A stretch of DNA of 64,000 bases from Talinum fruticosum (GCA_021018815.1 JAITYX010000032.1:2604001-2668000), one strand, 5' to 3'; positions 1 through 14,600 are shown, numbered from the stretch's first letter. Numbers and translations: made by a program. The notes: generated from the letters alone by a model not told the origin.

Positions 1-2762
1 AAAACAAAAAGGCCTTTGAGAAAGCTTGGAAGGAAGCCTGTTATACAAGGGGTGGAGTTTTCCTAGTGCCCAAAAACAAGGAGTACAAGCTCAGGCCTAT
101 GAACTTCTCTGGCCCCTGCCGTGCGCATTTCATTATCAAGGTATACATATATTTCTCTACGTATCATTCACCACAATAATAAAATTGCTTAAAATTTGAC
201 TCGGTATAATTAAATCACATACATTATGTGTGAAAAATGTGCGTGGTGTAGATCTTAGGAAGCATAAAGGCTTCGGAAAACATATCAGAATACAGAGATC
301 GAACACATTGGCTCGTGTTTGAGAACCTACGCAACTTCCACCTCGAAGGTGGAGGAACCATTGATGGAAAAGGAGATATTTGGTGGCAAAACTCTTGTAA
401 GAAAACCAAAACTAAGGTAGGTAGAGTTAGATGTTGTTATGAATCATACCCTTAATTAGTCTTTAATTTATGAAAATGTTCGACATTTAATTTATTATCA
501 TTGGTTTTGGCAGCCTTGTCAGCATGCTCCCACGGTATGTTCGAAATTCTATCAAGCATATATTTTTTCCTTTGACAGCTTTTTAATGAAAAGAAATGAA
601 ATATATTATGGATTTTAGGCTGTAACCTTCGTAGGATGCAAAAACTTGAGAGTGGAAGGATTGAGGATAGCAAATGCACAACAAATGCACCTGACATTTC
701 AGAGATGTGCAAATGTCAGAGCTTTCAATTTGGTGATAGTTGCACCAGGAGACAGCCCTAACACCGATGGTATTCATGTCTCTCAGACTAGAAATATTCA
801 CATATCCAACTCTCTCATCAAAACAGGTAATAATCATTATGAACTAAATTAACCAAGTTTTCTCTTCTTTTTCTTTTTCATCAATGGCATGTTTTCTGAA
901 ATTTGTTTGATTAACTTGGATGATTACAGGTGATGACTGCATATCAATAGTCAGTGGATCAAAGAATATTCGAGCCACAGACATAACCTGTGGACCTGGG
1001 CATGGGATCAGGTCTTAGCTCATCCTTCCCTCATCTTACCAAGTTTGTACTTTCTTTGGTCAAAAGTTTCAGCAAAAACCACATTTCATCAAACCTAATC
1101 TTCACTTGCTTATTATGTTACTGCATGCATTACACGTACCAATCGTTTTTTTATTGTACTTTGTTTGGTTGGGTACCAGTATTGGAAGCTTAGGCCAAGG
1201 ACAATCCAAGGCCACTGTTTCAAACGTATGGGTCAACAGGGTAAGACTTTCAGGAACCACTAATGGAGTCAGAATTAAGACTTGGCAGGTAAACCATAAA
1301 CCTCATCTCTCTCTTTCCTTCTCTCTTCATCCCTTTTTCATTTTGTTAGGTACTTTACAATTTATTTCTCGGCCTTATTGGGCAAATAACTGTTAGCTAT
1401 TAGCAGTTTCGTTTAAATTAGTTATTTACATTAATTGTTCATTTCGTGTTTTTAATTTTCTGACGGTGCAGGGAGGCAGCGGATATGCCAAAAATATCAT
1501 ATTTCAAAATATTTTGATGCAAAACGTTACCAATCCAATTATAATTGATCAACATTATTGCGATCAGCAAATGCCATGCCCGGAAATGGTAATTAGCTAT
1601 GCATTCACTCGTTCGTTATAGTATTAAATCCTACAGTATATTAACTTAGATTTATTATTAAAAAAACACTTTTTTTAATCATATATTAAAAAATTTAACA
1701 TTCCTCTTGATAAAATTAAAAAGAGTACATTTTTAGAAATCATTTTCAACATTATGGTACTCATGGATGTAAACTTTTATTTTAAAAATCATATATCCTT
1801 TTTAAGTGTCAATGGTTGACTTTGTCCCACTCATACCTTTCTTGAGCCCATGTCAATATTTTTTCCTACAAAATCGTTTTTCAGACGTTAACAAACGGTG
1901 AAGAAAAAAATTCTTACAAAATCATCTTTTGAAAAAATGATTTTTCCTTTCTATATATATATATATATATACCGCTTAAAAAAATTCAACTAATTTCTAA
2001 ATATATGGGTGATGACTATATATATATATATATATATAAAAGGTAAGATGTTTCTGAGGTGTCTTGCAATATCATAAATTAATATGTTATATGTTTTAAA
2101 ATCACTCATAATACGCTTCAACTATTCAATTATACTATTTTTTTTTAATTAATACTCCATCCGTTTCAAAATACATGTCGCTTTTAAGGTTATAAGAAAA
2201 TATCAAGGAAATATAAAATTCATGACAAATTTTGTGTCAAAAGACCAAATTACCCCTATATTTCATTGGAAATCAAGAAAATTAATGAAAAAAAAATGAG
2301 AAATAAAATAATTAATAAGGAAAAAATTGGTAACCTAGTAATTAATATGTCATTAGAATTGTAAAGTGACAAGTATTGTAAAACGAGAAAAGTTAGTTAA
2401 AGTGACATGTATTTTAAAACGGATAAAGTGTATGATAACATAATTTTTAATTCAAAAGAAAACAGTTAAGTGTCTCAGTAAAAGAACATTGAAAGTATTT
2501 TCGATTTGTTGATGAATGAATGAATGCGCAGAAATCGTCTGTGCAAGTGAGCAATGTGCTGTATAAAGACATTAAAGGCACAAGTGCATCAGAAACTGCG
2601 ATAAAGTTAGATTGCAGCAAAGGGCATCGATGCAGAGGAATCATCATGCAAAACGTGAAGCTGATGAGCCAACAACAGCAGGAGGGAGCCAAGGCTGATT
2701 GTCAAAATGTTGATTTGTTTCATAGAGGCACCGTTTCACCCAAATGCTTTCGCTCAACTTAA
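1..2762 (+). CDS. Polygalacturonase (GH28), 5'-truncated by the window edge
   Basis: Cell-wall pectin-degrading enzyme that hydrolyses alpha-1,4 galacturonan; normally secreted. Exons I place at 1-140, 252-416, 514-534, 619-826, 930-1011, 1180-1288, 1472-1588 and 2532-2762 (stop TAA), all with GT-AG introns and matching phases. The four GH28 signatures are visible in order: SPNTDGIHV and GDDCISI (catalytic Asp residues), GPGHGIS (His; Ser formed across a splice junction) and GVRIKTW (substrate-binding Arg-Lys). The conserved C-terminal Cys pattern (YCDQ..CP, DCQN, KCF) is present. The signal peptide and first part of the N-terminal domain lie left of the window. The third visible exon is only 21 nt. 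The last intron (943 nt) carries a MITE. No frameshift is seen, so the visible part looks functional. Family assignment is secure; the subfamily is not determined. Confidence 0.93.
2155..2430. mobile_element. Stowaway-like MITE in polygalacturonase intron
   Basis: Inverted ends of about 30 bp: CTCCATCCGTTTCAAAATAC on the left matches the reverse complement of the right end (ATCCGTTTTAAAATACATGT). TA dinucleotides flank it at 2153-2154 and 2431-2432, as expected for a Tc1/mariner-type target duplication. The interior shares the TTTTGTGTCAAAAGACCAAA motif, in reverse orientation, with copies near 29.7, 42.7, 42.9 and 57.2 kb. Confidence 0.75.
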
Positions 2763-3685
2763 ATCTTAATCATCAATTTTCCCATTTCTTAATTACCAAT
2801 TTTAATTTGCTTCATATTTATATTTGTGTATATATTCTTAAGTATATATTATATATTCATGCATCACATAAACTGAATGTTATATAGTTTATCGGCATAC
2901 GTCTCTCTTTTTTCTTTCCTAAGGGTCGTCTATTATTAATTATAAAGAGTACGATTCTTGCAAGATTTGAAGTAGAGTTATCCTTGACCATAATGCTTAG
3001 AGTTCTCATATTATATGTCTTTTCTATTTATAATACTCGAAAATGAAATCTTACTTAAAGAAAACAAGTGACAAATATACTTGAATCGACCTTTTTCTAT
3101 TGTACCTTTTCCTGTGAAAAGAAGAACCGTCATTAATTTAAATAGTTGTAAAGCAAGCCACACTCCCTCTTCTCATCAGGAAAGGGGTGGATGTGTGGGT
3201 AGAAACAAGAACATCAATTCGATGAGGCAGCTTTTGCTCATGATTCGTCTCCTAATCATCCCTAAACCCTAGCTCACATATCCGCAACTGCTTCTTTTGT
3301 ATGCGGCGTTAAAGTTGGCAAAGCCAGGCCACAGGTAACAGACTAGCAGAGCAAAGATGAGCATAAACTTGTAAAAGTACACATGAACTACAAGGTAAAT
3401 CTCGAAGCTTCGAGTCTCCGGCCCCGATATTTGTACTCGTGTGATACGAGTTGAAATACTTGCACTAATAAACAGCAAAAGTTACATACTGTATGTACAA
3501 GAATCTATATAATTCTAGGCTAGGCACATGCATCAAGTAAAATTTTACAAGCAGAAGCTGAATTGTTGCTCCACAGCTTCCCTCCAAATGCTTAAGATAC
3601 AAGAAATGAGATGATCCTTACCACATATGATACAGGATATTCAAATTACTTACAAATCACCAATCGGACTCCAAGTGCATCTTTG
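2763..3685. other. Gap between polygalacturonase and Mpv17-like gene
   Basis: Convergent 3' flanks of the two genes. I see AT-rich sequence that should hold both 3' UTRs and polyadenylation regions, but no additional reading frame I would defend. Confidence 0.5.
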
Positions 3686-6600
3686 TTACTCCTGAAAATG
3701 ACGTCGCCACACCTCAATGTTCTTCCCAAAAATTAATTAAATAGGAAACAAATAAAAGAAGATGATAGCGCAAGATCAACAAAAGCTGAGAATCATTGGC
3801 TGCCTATGTATGATCTTTGTGTAAAGTGACTAACACAGCATATCAAAGCAAATAATGTCATACCTCTGAAGGATTTTTAGAACCAGTTTGTTCTGTTGAG
3901 GCCTCTGAGATCCTCGCTTGTGATTTCTCGTTTGAATAACTAGCAATGACAAATTAGGAGAAAGCCAGTGTCAAACACATGTTATGGCATGGTTATAACG
4001 AAGGTTCTACACCCACCCCCACCCACCAAAAAAAAAAAACAAAAAGGCATTCATATAAATTGATCTTGACCCAAACTAAGGACGAAACAAAGTATCGAAA
4101 CAAGCTGGAGAAATATATATTCTGTAGATGCTTGAAAATAAAAAAGCATGACACTCAGATCAGAGTACAAAGTTCCTTAAAAAAGCTCATTGTCACTGAT
4201 GTATCTTTGATTACCATTTTGTAATTTCCAGCAGTTCATAGCTCATCACAATCTTAATATGGAAATACGCAGGCTTGATGGAACCAACATGATAAAACAA
4301 GCAAACAGGTAGGCGCTTCACCTTTAGCAAAACTTAAAAGTTATCATTGCATCACCGCTATCGCTGGTGCCATTTCTTAAGTAGGCATCCAAGGAAATAC
4401 AAGCTTCTGACATTTCATTATGATAATGGGACGTATATAAGTCCCACTGCTAGCTGCAACCAAGATTAACCTCAAATCATGCCCAATTTTATCTTCCAGT
4501 ATCCTACAGGAAGCTAATTACATCCCATGAAGAGACTATCAGCAAAATCAATTACATCAAATGAGAGAACAAAGAAACTATTATCTTACAGTACCCATAG
4601 GCCATGTTTCACGATGCTCCACATCAACCTTTCTAAAAATTTTAATATAATATTCTAGGCAAATATCAGTAGATGTGTGCCTATATTGCGATAGAAATAA
4701 GTTAACAGAAGAACGGCACAATTAGGTTTTCACATTTTGATGACATTAGAGCAACAAGAGCACAGTGACAAAGTAAAAGGTGCATAAAGTCAGTTAATTG
4801 TGGCATTTAAAAAAAGAGATATAAGCTTTTCAGGCTTCAGACAACATAAAATATTGATGCTCGAAATTACGTTGAGAGTATTGTCACCCAAATAAGCTCC
4901 ACACAATCTACCCAAAGCAGTCTCTGCTCAACAGGAATGACACCATATGTCACGAGGTGCGCAAAAGGCCATAGCTTCCATCCTGCCTGTAAAATCAAGC
5001 CCAATTTCTATACTGTTAAGAAGAAGACAAAATGTCCACGTCAAATGAGCACAATAGGGCCACAACTTTCGTTCCTTAAAATATAGACACCTATGCTCAG
5101 AGTTGTAATTAACCAGAAGGGGTCAGTGTTGAATTTGCTTCATTCCTTACATTGTCTCCAAAAATCTATGGTCAAATCCACAATTTAACTATGAATTCAG
5201 TGTTGAATTTGGACTTCTTTTCTTTAAGAAAGAAAACTAGGTTGAGCTCCGAGATGAGCAATGTGTATGATGTATCGGTAAGCCCTCCTTCCAATTGAAA
5301 GGTATGCATCTAAAATTCCATCCCTATGTTCCAAACTAATGTCCAAGTTCTCTCTTAGTTTCTTTAATTATAAATAATAATTAATACCCCCCCCAAAGTT
5401 AATCCCACCCTCAATACACTCAACTATTGCCTAGAAGAAATAAGCATCAAAGCGCCCTTGAAACGCATTGTCTAATAACTGAACATTGACACTTTTCAAT
5501 GGTGTTAGTTTCACAAGTCACACACATTGCTCATCATGATATGGAAACAGAGGCAGACACCATTACAGTCCGCAGATGTCTTTGCTGCAGAAAAATAAAG
5601 CAGGATCATCATATGGCATGGCTATGGAAGAGAGAAGCATATTTTATACTATGAAATCTCTAAGTTCCAATGTCTCCACATGGCCTTTTTCTTTTATTAA
5701 GGGAAGGAAGCGAGGGAGAGCATAGAGAGAGGAAAAAGCTCAAGAAAGTGATTAGTACTTACAGTGAGCATAGGCCAGAATGTGGCCTTCAATTCATTGA
5801 AAATGTTGACTGGTGATTCAAATCGCATCAATCCAAGAACTGTATAATAAATACTGTTCCAAACAGCTGACCATACAGTTTGGTCAAAGGCCACCTTCAA
5901 GGGAACCACCCACCAGTCTTGGAATGGGAATAAAGCCTGAAAGTATGCTCATTTTGTTTAACTTGAGGACATACAGGGAAAAATTAAGAAGAAACATTCC
6001 AACCAACTGGAATAGTGAAATGCAGATTTTGACGATGACCACCTCGCAAAATTCATAGTAGAAATGGGAAAGAGAACCATGTAAACAGAATCCAGTAAGT
6101 CCTGATCTGAACAATCGGGCACGATCAAATTCAAATAGAGGCTTCCCTTCATAGCACTGCAAACTTAACATAAGCAACAAATTCGTAACAATTGAAATCA
6201 TCCAAGAAAGGCTCAGCGTTGACAGTAACTCTTGAAGAACTAACCTGTGCTATCCAATCACCCAAAGAGTACACCACTCCACTGATCACCATTTTTGCAA
6301 ATACTGGATTGGTTTTAAGAATTTCCTCGTAAGCAGTCCAGTTATGTTGAGGGGCATATCTCAATATTTCATAAAGTGTCCATCCCTGTAAGAAACAATG
6401 AATAATCATCGACATACAAAAAAATGCACTTAGGGAAAGCAATCTCAATCAGCAAATGAAAATGTAATGCTGCATTCAACAAAGCTGCTCCCCATCCTCG
6501 ACCTAAAAGAGCGTTACCATGCCTGATAGTTTACACATCATGAATTCTTCATAAAACATGGGAGGGGAAAAAGGTCAAACTTTCTTCAGAATCTAGAATC

Positions 6601-7603
6601 TACAGACATCTAACATATTATAGAAAGAATCAATAACAAGCTTAAGTCAGAGAACAAGTCTTTTAAAGTCTCAGCAAAAACTTGGCTTCAGCTCAAAGAC
6701 CTAATAGTTCATATTGGAGCTGGGTATCAGACTAAAGAATTATAATAGCATTCAAACAAAGAATAACTAAGTTCCAAGTTCGATCTCCATTCAATTTGCA
6801 TCCCAAAATCCCTGTAACTAATTGCTCTCGTTCCCCCTATCTCAGCTCAATATAGACTTCCTACATTCAGCTGCTTAAAGAACTGCAAGTACCAATCAAT
6901 CAGATCCTAATAAACCCAAAAGCAACATAAATCTCAATCAATAAACTACTAAAACAAGTTTTTCTTACATATCCATTGGACCCACGTAAACAATTCATTG
7001 AAACAGAGACTAAACTTCAGAATCAATTCCACGCAACTGAAGACCAGTACTCCATCAAGCTGAAGCAAAAACACTTCTATCGTAAATGAAAATTATCCAA
7101 AAAAAAAATACCATAGAGCAATTCGCCAACTCACATGCCAATAATCGTGGTCGATGGTGAGCAATTTGGTAATAGCAAAAGATCCAGCAGCAAGAACAAT
7201 CGTGGCATTTATCACCCGATGCATAAGCTTTTCCACAACCTCTTCCCCTTCCTTATCACTGATTTGTCGGCCGCCGCCCCGGAAGCTTCGGTATTGAGGT
7301 TGCCGCCGCTGACGCCCTCCAAAGACAGCAGACCTTTGAAGCCGGTCACGAGCTCCCCTTCACAATCACCGCCCTCCATTCCCTCGCTCATGGTCATGTC
7401 CGGAAGGTCTGTGCTGTCAGGTCTCTGCACCGGAAGTACGTCGACGTCCTCGGCTGTCGCGGAGAAGGGCGGCGGCGCCAAGTGGTGGTAAGCGCGGGGC
7501 GTTGGGATAGTTTGAAATTCAACAGCTTGCGGGGGTTCGTCGGTTTCAGGAGTTTGGGTAGAGGAGAGAGAGCTTTGGGGCAAACGGTGTTGAGGGAAGC
7601 CAT
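3686..7603 (-). CDS. Mpv17/PMP22 family chloroplast membrane protein (two frameshifts in exon 1)
   Basis: Small integral membrane protein of the Mpv17/PMP22 family, close to the Arabidopsis At1g52870 type; the biochemical role is not settled. Exons: 7603-7135, 6385-6245, 6156-6043, 5936-5763, 4986-4871, 3939-3864 and 3691-3686 (stop), all GT-AG with consistent phases. Hallmarks: GWTLYEILRYAP, GDWIAQCYEGKP, FRSGLTGF, GSLSHFYYEFCE, FPFQDWWVVPLKVAFDQTVW and WKLWPFAHLVTYGVIPVEQR. The start at 7603 (MASLNTVCPKALSPLPKLLK) is Ser/Lys-rich without acidic residues, a transit-peptide-like start. Exon 1 is read in three frames: the first changes near 7465-7495 and the second near 7257-7285, each needing one extra base. 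With both repaired the spliced length is 1098 nt (365 aa plus stop). The last coding exon has only two codons, GAG TAA. The gene itself is likely intact and the frameshifts sequencing errors. Confidence 0.88.
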
Positions 7604-7773
7604 TGATGGATTCGATGATGGTTCAGAGGAAATCCAGAAGAGTCTTGTGGATTCAGGAATCAATTCGCAAGTCAGAAAAACATGTACGAGAGAGAAAGTG
7701 ACCAACTTTCATACGACAGCTTTAGTGGAACGTAAACATCGCCGTCAGAGCTCTTTTTTTCAAATTTAGGGGT

Positions 7774-7781
7774 CTTTTATA
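7774..7781 (-). promoter_or_regulatory. Candidate TATA box for the Mpv17-like gene
   Basis: TATAAAAG on the minus strand about 170 bp upstream of the ATG at 7603. Transcription starting about 30 bp downstream would give a leader of roughly 140 nt. Inferred from position and consensus only. Confidence 0.4.
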
Positions 7782-8612
7782 TTTAAAAACTCATCATATA
7801 AAAAATATAATATAATATATTTATGTAGCATTATAATATAAATATAAGATAGTTATATAGAATGTGTAAAAGGTTGATAGATCTAATTAAATTAAAAATT
7901 AATTAATTTTTTATTTTTAAATATAATTCATTTTAATTTTGTAAAATAATATTGAGTAATATTGTGAATTTAGATAAAATATTATTTCACTTTATAGTAT
8001 ACACTTTTTTTGTCAAAAGAAAGTGGGATTTTGAAGTTTAAAATTATAAAAAGAAGAAAAGACAAATAATAATATGCTAAGTATATGCAATTGTTTTTTT
8101 ATTAATAAGTATATATAATTACTCTAAATATGTTTCCAACGTGGACAACAAATTGACGTTTACATAACGTGGCGCAATCAAATGGAATATACATCACCAT
8201 GAAAATAAGAGGTTTAAAAAATAAAAAAATAAAATCAAACAATCAGAAAAAGTTGATATACTTTTAATCTATATTTTGCTGGTGCAATTATACTTTTCTT
8301 TGTATAACTAAGAGAAAAGGCTTGAAGTTGTAAAAGCAGATTCCTAACTCGACAACTATTTCAGCCCTAAGGAAATTGTTCTCATCAATAGTTTGTGGAA
8401 TGACTAACAAGCATATTACCGTACAGAAGGGGAACATTATACGTGCAATTATACAACAATGAATGTGAAAGCTTGAGTGCTAAAAGATCCCTAATCAAAT
8501 GACTGAATTGAAAATGTTACGATTTCCACCATCGTGAAACATGGGGAGTATGAATAGCATGCCGCAAGGATGAAATACATGAATTGGAAACAAGAATACC
8601 AAGAATGAATAT
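7782..8612. other. Spacer between Mpv17-like and CYP37 genes
   Basis: AT-rich spacer upstream of the Mpv17-like gene and downstream of the CYP37 stop. The first 400 bases are mostly A/T runs; 8300-8612 is likely the CYP37 3' UTR. No gene seen. Confidence 0.5.
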
Positions 8613-11600
8613 TCAACTTTCACTTGGCAGTACAAGGCGATCTTGGCCATCCACTAGCTTTGCGGATCTGATGACATCCCCTGTTTTTATCTGAGAAAGG
8701 ATCTCCCTCCCAACCGTCGTATAACTGCACAGCAGGATTGATAAATATGAAAAAAACAAGTCTGGGGGAAAGGGCGTGGAAGAAGTCTATAATGAAGCCT
8801 CGAAAGCATTACCCAAATACAGAAAATTGGCCTTCGTCAAATGAAAGTCCTCCTAAGCCAGCCTGTAGAACAGAAAGCATCGTTACACACACACACACAT
8901 ATATATATAATTTCTTATATTGGAAACATAAAGTTCCATTAGCTCCTATCTAAGACCTCTCAAAAAAAACGGGGCTCCTATCGAAGAGACCCAATGGACT
9001 GCGTACAAGGGTGGAGGGGAAGACAGGATACGCTCTACCAACGCTCAGGTACAAAGTCCCAATTGCTTCATCTGTATAAGCACTCACACCAACTAATACA
9101 TTAATCTTGATATTTTAAAATGGAAGCTAAAGCTTAGGCCAACCATGCTAACAGATGTTGGCTTGTCAAACATTTATATATCGCATAGAAGAGTCCTACA
9201 CTTATCCATATCACAGGAATAAGAAGGAAAACAACCGAAGAAAGATAAATGTCATCTTCCTATGCAACTAAACTAAACAAAAGGGCCTTTGAAATGGTTT
9301 ATATTAGAATTAGGATAAAAAGGGACTGACGGAGAACTTGGGTCCAATCATGTTCAACTCAAGTTATTTGGATATCGACTGTACTTGGGTTTATTATCAG
9401 TTATTTTGTTCAAAAGGTTAAGAAAATGAAATCAACATGGGCTAAGAAAATTACAGGTCGATTCGGTTGGTGTGGGACCAAGTTTGGTTTAGTCAAAATT
9501 GGTTTGGCTTATTTTTAGGTTAACCTAGAATCAGGTTTTGGTGTGTTCTAGTTAGGATATCTTAAACTTTGCCAGGTCTACTTGATACAACGATAAAGAG
9601 CAAGCAAGTAAAATGTTTGACTAGTACCCTTGAGTTGGTATCATAACAATTAAAGATTCAATAAGAGAACAAAATGTACTTACATTCCTCTTGTCGTAAA
9701 GATAAAAGAAAAACTGATTTGGCGATGAGTACTCTTCAGAAACATCACTATGGGCCATAGCAACAGCTCCATAAACAGATAATGGAAGCACAGGCAGCTC
9801 ACCATCCTTGAATGTGGAAAGAGCAAAGTTTAGTATCAAGAGCTGTAACATCTTCGCAGGAATCAAATTGCAAACATACCTGTACGCTTAATGTTGTCTT
9901 ATAGAGTGGTTCAAATTGTCCAGATGGCATTATTTCCAAGGGAACACTGTAACCAATCCTTCCATCAAGAGTGCTGTCTGAGAGAACAGCTTGGGAGGTA
10001 GAACTGAGTTTTGTACCATCATATGCCCCATCTATCACCTAATAATCTTGTGTCAGTATGCTCTGTCATAAGAAAAAGATATAGTAATTCTTGAAAGGTG
10101 AGAAATTCTAACTAAACTGAAGCAAGCCATGATGACATGGGGAGGGCTAACTCATCTTAGAACCAGTTCAGATAAACCATTCCCCCACCCCCGCCCACCC
10201 CAAAAAAATAAAAAAACAAAAAAGGAGGGCCACTTATACCCAGACTTGCCATTTTGCGCACCCTATCTCTGTCAGCTTCCTCAAATAGGACATGGGGTAC
10301 TTGCCATAAATGTAGTCAAACTCAGAAAGTAGCAAGAACGGACTGAAAAAAGTAGCAATATATGGTCCTTTCCCTTGTTTATTCATACATTATTTGACAA
10401 ATGCAGAATCTTTTCTTCGCTTGTATCTCTTTTATTCTTTTGACGATTTAGAAATTTGTTGAAGTTATGTATTGGCAATCTTTTATACATTGATTTTAAT
10501 GTAACGTTTTACGTAATTTTGGAATCGGTTTCTCTGCGCTGACAAAGATGCTTGCAAAGGTAAGAAAGCCCACATCTGCATCTCCTCCAAACCCACAAGC
10601 AGAATGCACACTAAGAGCTGTTGTTCTAACTAATGAAACTTCTAGCCCAAATTAACTTGAAATCACATTTTCCACATGTAGAATAACAAGTCTTCATATC
10701 TATGACCCTCTGGCATATTCTAAATTTATAGCTTTGATGTGGCAGACAGATCTGTGTCAGCCACCTCGTACCATGGTCCATGTAACATTGATTACACAGA
10801 GGGAAAAGAGTTCAGTTCTGCAGTACAGATGAGCCATTTTCCAAACATGATTAAATCTTCAGCTGTGAGAGTTCTCTTCAGAAATAGGTAAAGTCTGTAC
10901 TATGTACATATTTGATCCAGCTTCCTGAGCTAGATCTGAAATATTGGGGACCTTTGAGTCTCAGTAAAGTTTGTAGTTTAATTGGCTATCTCAGTATAGT
11001 TTATAAGGCTACCAGCTGCAAAAACAAAGGCAAACTTTCCTATATTACTGACTTATCTAAAGAGTAAATCCAGGATTTCAAATAGGTTTTGCCTTCAGCC
11101 ATAACATGCATGCCCTTTGAAGAAGCGTCAGAAATCAACATCCATCCTGAAGTGATCCTAAGAACCAAGCAAAATAACTCTGATTCAGCCCTGGTACCTT
11201 TTACACCTTAACCCGAAATGTAGCTTTAAGAAATGGTCATTCTAGGCCTATCAACGGGATGTTCCCGTCGAACACCCAGGGCCTTCATTCAGTACCTATG
11301 ATTTATACGTGGCAAGTAAAAATCGAAAGGCGAAAAGCTGCTTCTTCAGTTCTTTAGTGACCACCCCTTCACTGGTGTCCAGACATTCTTGGTAATATAC
11401 TTCATTGACCCCACGTTAAAAATTGTTTCCTGAAAGCAACTTATCCAACAAGCATTGAGCAATTTGTTCTTCTAGCTCATCTGACGTCTCCTCACAAATC
11501 ACAAATCCAACAAGCATTGAGCAATTTACTCTTGCTCATCTGACATCTCCTCACAAATCACAAATCACAAATTCATAATTCTTCCTCTTCCTTGGATCAA

Positions 11601-14600
11601 TTTGCCTTTGACATGCCCCCCAAATCCAGAAGCATTCTACTTACTTGATCAGAAAGGAACAAGAACAGTCAAAACCCAAAACCTCACCGAAAATTATCTA
11701 CCTTGAGGCAAGGCATACTCCCAAGGCAGATGGATACTATCTTTTCAAGCCATGATTCTTATAGTGAAACTCAACGGAAGGCTTTATGACAATATATATA
11801 TATATATAAACGAAGCGAACTTTCTTCTCCTATTGCCAGGTGTCACTCATAAAATTTCTCATTTTTATTTTTTCATTCCCATTATTAGAAGATTCTTGAA
11901 GTATTGTTTAGATTTCTTTTTGGAAATTCCAATATTATTATTCTTCCCTTTCCAGTTTATAAAAAACCAACATAGAAAATAGAAGATTATGATTTTCAAT
12001 ATCACTAAAAATTTACAATGGCTGATAAAACCAAAGTCAATAGATTAATCATTGGATACTATCAAGTGGGAAAGACAAGTGCAGACAAATTTAGCGCCAA
12101 GAATAAACTACTAAATAATTTTGAGTGTTTATTTATATTAAATGAAAATTAATTGAAATACACATAACTTATGAAATATTCATGTTTTTCATAATAAGAA
12201 TTATCATAATTTTTAATAAATAATAAAAAATACAAATAATTTACAAATTAAAAAAAACAGAATTATAGATCCTATGCTTCACAAGGGTCCTTAAACCTAG
12301 TGTTCAATAAAATATCTGCACTATTTGAGGAATTCAAGCTCTAACTTTTGTGTCTTTTGTATATTGGAGCCAAGTGCTCAATAGCGGTACATATGTCTCT
12401 TTTGGATTTTGTAGATAAAACTATGCATGAGAGCTTGGGGGCATGATGATTTCTGTATTTGCCCTTCTTGTTTGATATTTTGTTTACTTATAAAAAATAA
12501 ACAAATATCCACACTACTTTTAATGAAACATGTATTCTTGAGGGGTGATTTCAACCGAGGGTTTTTTATTGCCTTTTGGGGGAGTGAGTATTCGTTTTCG
12601 TATTACCCTACCTTGATGGAGGAATTTCAAGGTTGTATTGATCATTGTAGATCATCACCAGAAATGAAAATTCAGAGCCATGTTTACACTCAGTGAATCA
12701 AACAAGCAGTCAACAGATCTTTGTCCAGGATTGACAGAATCCTAGTCAATGAGAGATGGATTCATGCGGACACTTTTAGAACTCATGAGAGATTGGCCAT
12801 TGAGGTTTCTCATTTTTTTATAAGAAGGTTGCTACCATTTACAGAAAAACGACATGAAATGGCTGCTTGATTGTATTAGGCAAGGGAGTGGAACCTTTTC
12901 AAGATCTGAAAGACTCATCCTATGTACCATAGTTGCTGCTGTGATTTACAGTATTTAGAGCTCAGAATATTTCTAAGTAAGCAGAATACAAAATAGACTA
13001 TTGTGCAGAAAGTTAGGAAAAATTGAAAATGCAATTGATAATTAAGAATGATACTCCTCAGAGCTGTGTTCAGCAGATTCTAGTGCATTTTTTCGACCAA
13101 TGACAAATTTGGGTGCGCCAACAGTAGTTGTGCGAGGGTTTTTGGTTTATAGGTAATTACTTCTATAATCATTTTTGACAAGGATAAATACTTTTATAAT
13201 TCCCTAAAGGGTGGGGATCACAATGATACTAGATCCTTTTCAAAAGGCCTAAGGAGACATAAGCTGCCTATTACATGTGCCTCCAGTAGACTGTAATGCA
13301 TTCCATAAGGAAATAGTACCCAAATCATCCAGCTAACATCAAACTGAACCTGGCAGCAATTAGTTATTTTTAGAAATGGCTATCCCACAAGATCTTCACT
13401 TTCCAATTCCTGAGCTACTAAACAAGTGAAACCTATCAGAAACTTCCCTAACCAGTTGCCAACAAACACCCAGCATCTGAGTGCTGAATAATCGTAGTTA
13501 GGTACATAGGCCCCCTCCAAAGGCCAAGGTCACAAGCAGTGCAATAAAAGCACATTATTGACAGAAAACAGGCCTCATAAGGGAGCAACTCCGATAAAGC
13601 ATGCTACATTTCCACATCAAAGCAGTAAATATTCATAGTTACACCTCAATCAGCCAAGAACATAACCATTCATAAAATAAACGGATTTATGTGGCCAATT
13701 TGGGTTCTCAACAGCCTCCTCTATAATATATTCGCATGTTAAAGTGACAAAAAATTAAGCAGCGGAATTAAAGAGGCAAAAACGCTAAAAGCCAAACTAG
13801 AATGGAGATGACTGAGGAGATGAATGCTCCAAGGTAACAAGGAGCAAAAGATAAAATCCATGCACATAGCATGTGTCATTTCAACTAGGAAATTTTTTGT
13901 TCAAGCACCTTACCAGTTTAGCGAAATTCCCAGCAGTCAGTGGCGCAGAATATCCATCTATTACAACCTGCACACAGGTCAGTGATCAGCTAGATTGGAC
14001 ACCAAAAAATAATCATGACAAAACATTCAGGCCTCTAGAATCTAAATCAAATTACTAAAAAATTTTCCAATGAGGTCATAGCTCACTAACTAATACTGAG
14101 TCCCCAGATATATAAGGTCCAAGGTTTGAACCCACCCCCCTCTCTCTCCCCAAGCTTGTAATTGTGTGATAGAGACTATTGAGCAGCCCCCACAAGACAC
14201 AAAAAAGGACAAAAAATGAAAGGAAATAAATATTTTCACGGGGCATTCTTCCAGTCTATACACTCTTTCTGGTAGCTTGTCAGGTTGTAGCCGGTGTTCG
14301 GCAAAAGCTTTTTAAAGAGCTTTTTGGAGCAACAGCTAACTACAAATAGCTCACAACTGCAAACACAGAACATAATTGACTACAGATCTGATTCAGAATG
14401 ATATTAAATAATTCCAGACAACCTGACTCATCAGTGCCATGTACTCCAGCGTCAGACATGCTCGCGTTGTATCAAATCATTATAATGGTACAAGTAAAAC
14501 CACATGGAAGCAACAAAAAATCCAATCTCAAAGCAGTACTTCAGCCTCAATCTTCGGCTCTAGTCCTGTTCTAATTTTTTGAGTTGAGACTTGCATTAGT

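Noticed and set aside
3686..7603. Mpv17-like gene as a pseudogene
   Set aside because: All six introns and five downstream exons are perfect; only exon 1 has two one-base gaps of the kind seen in other genes of the window.
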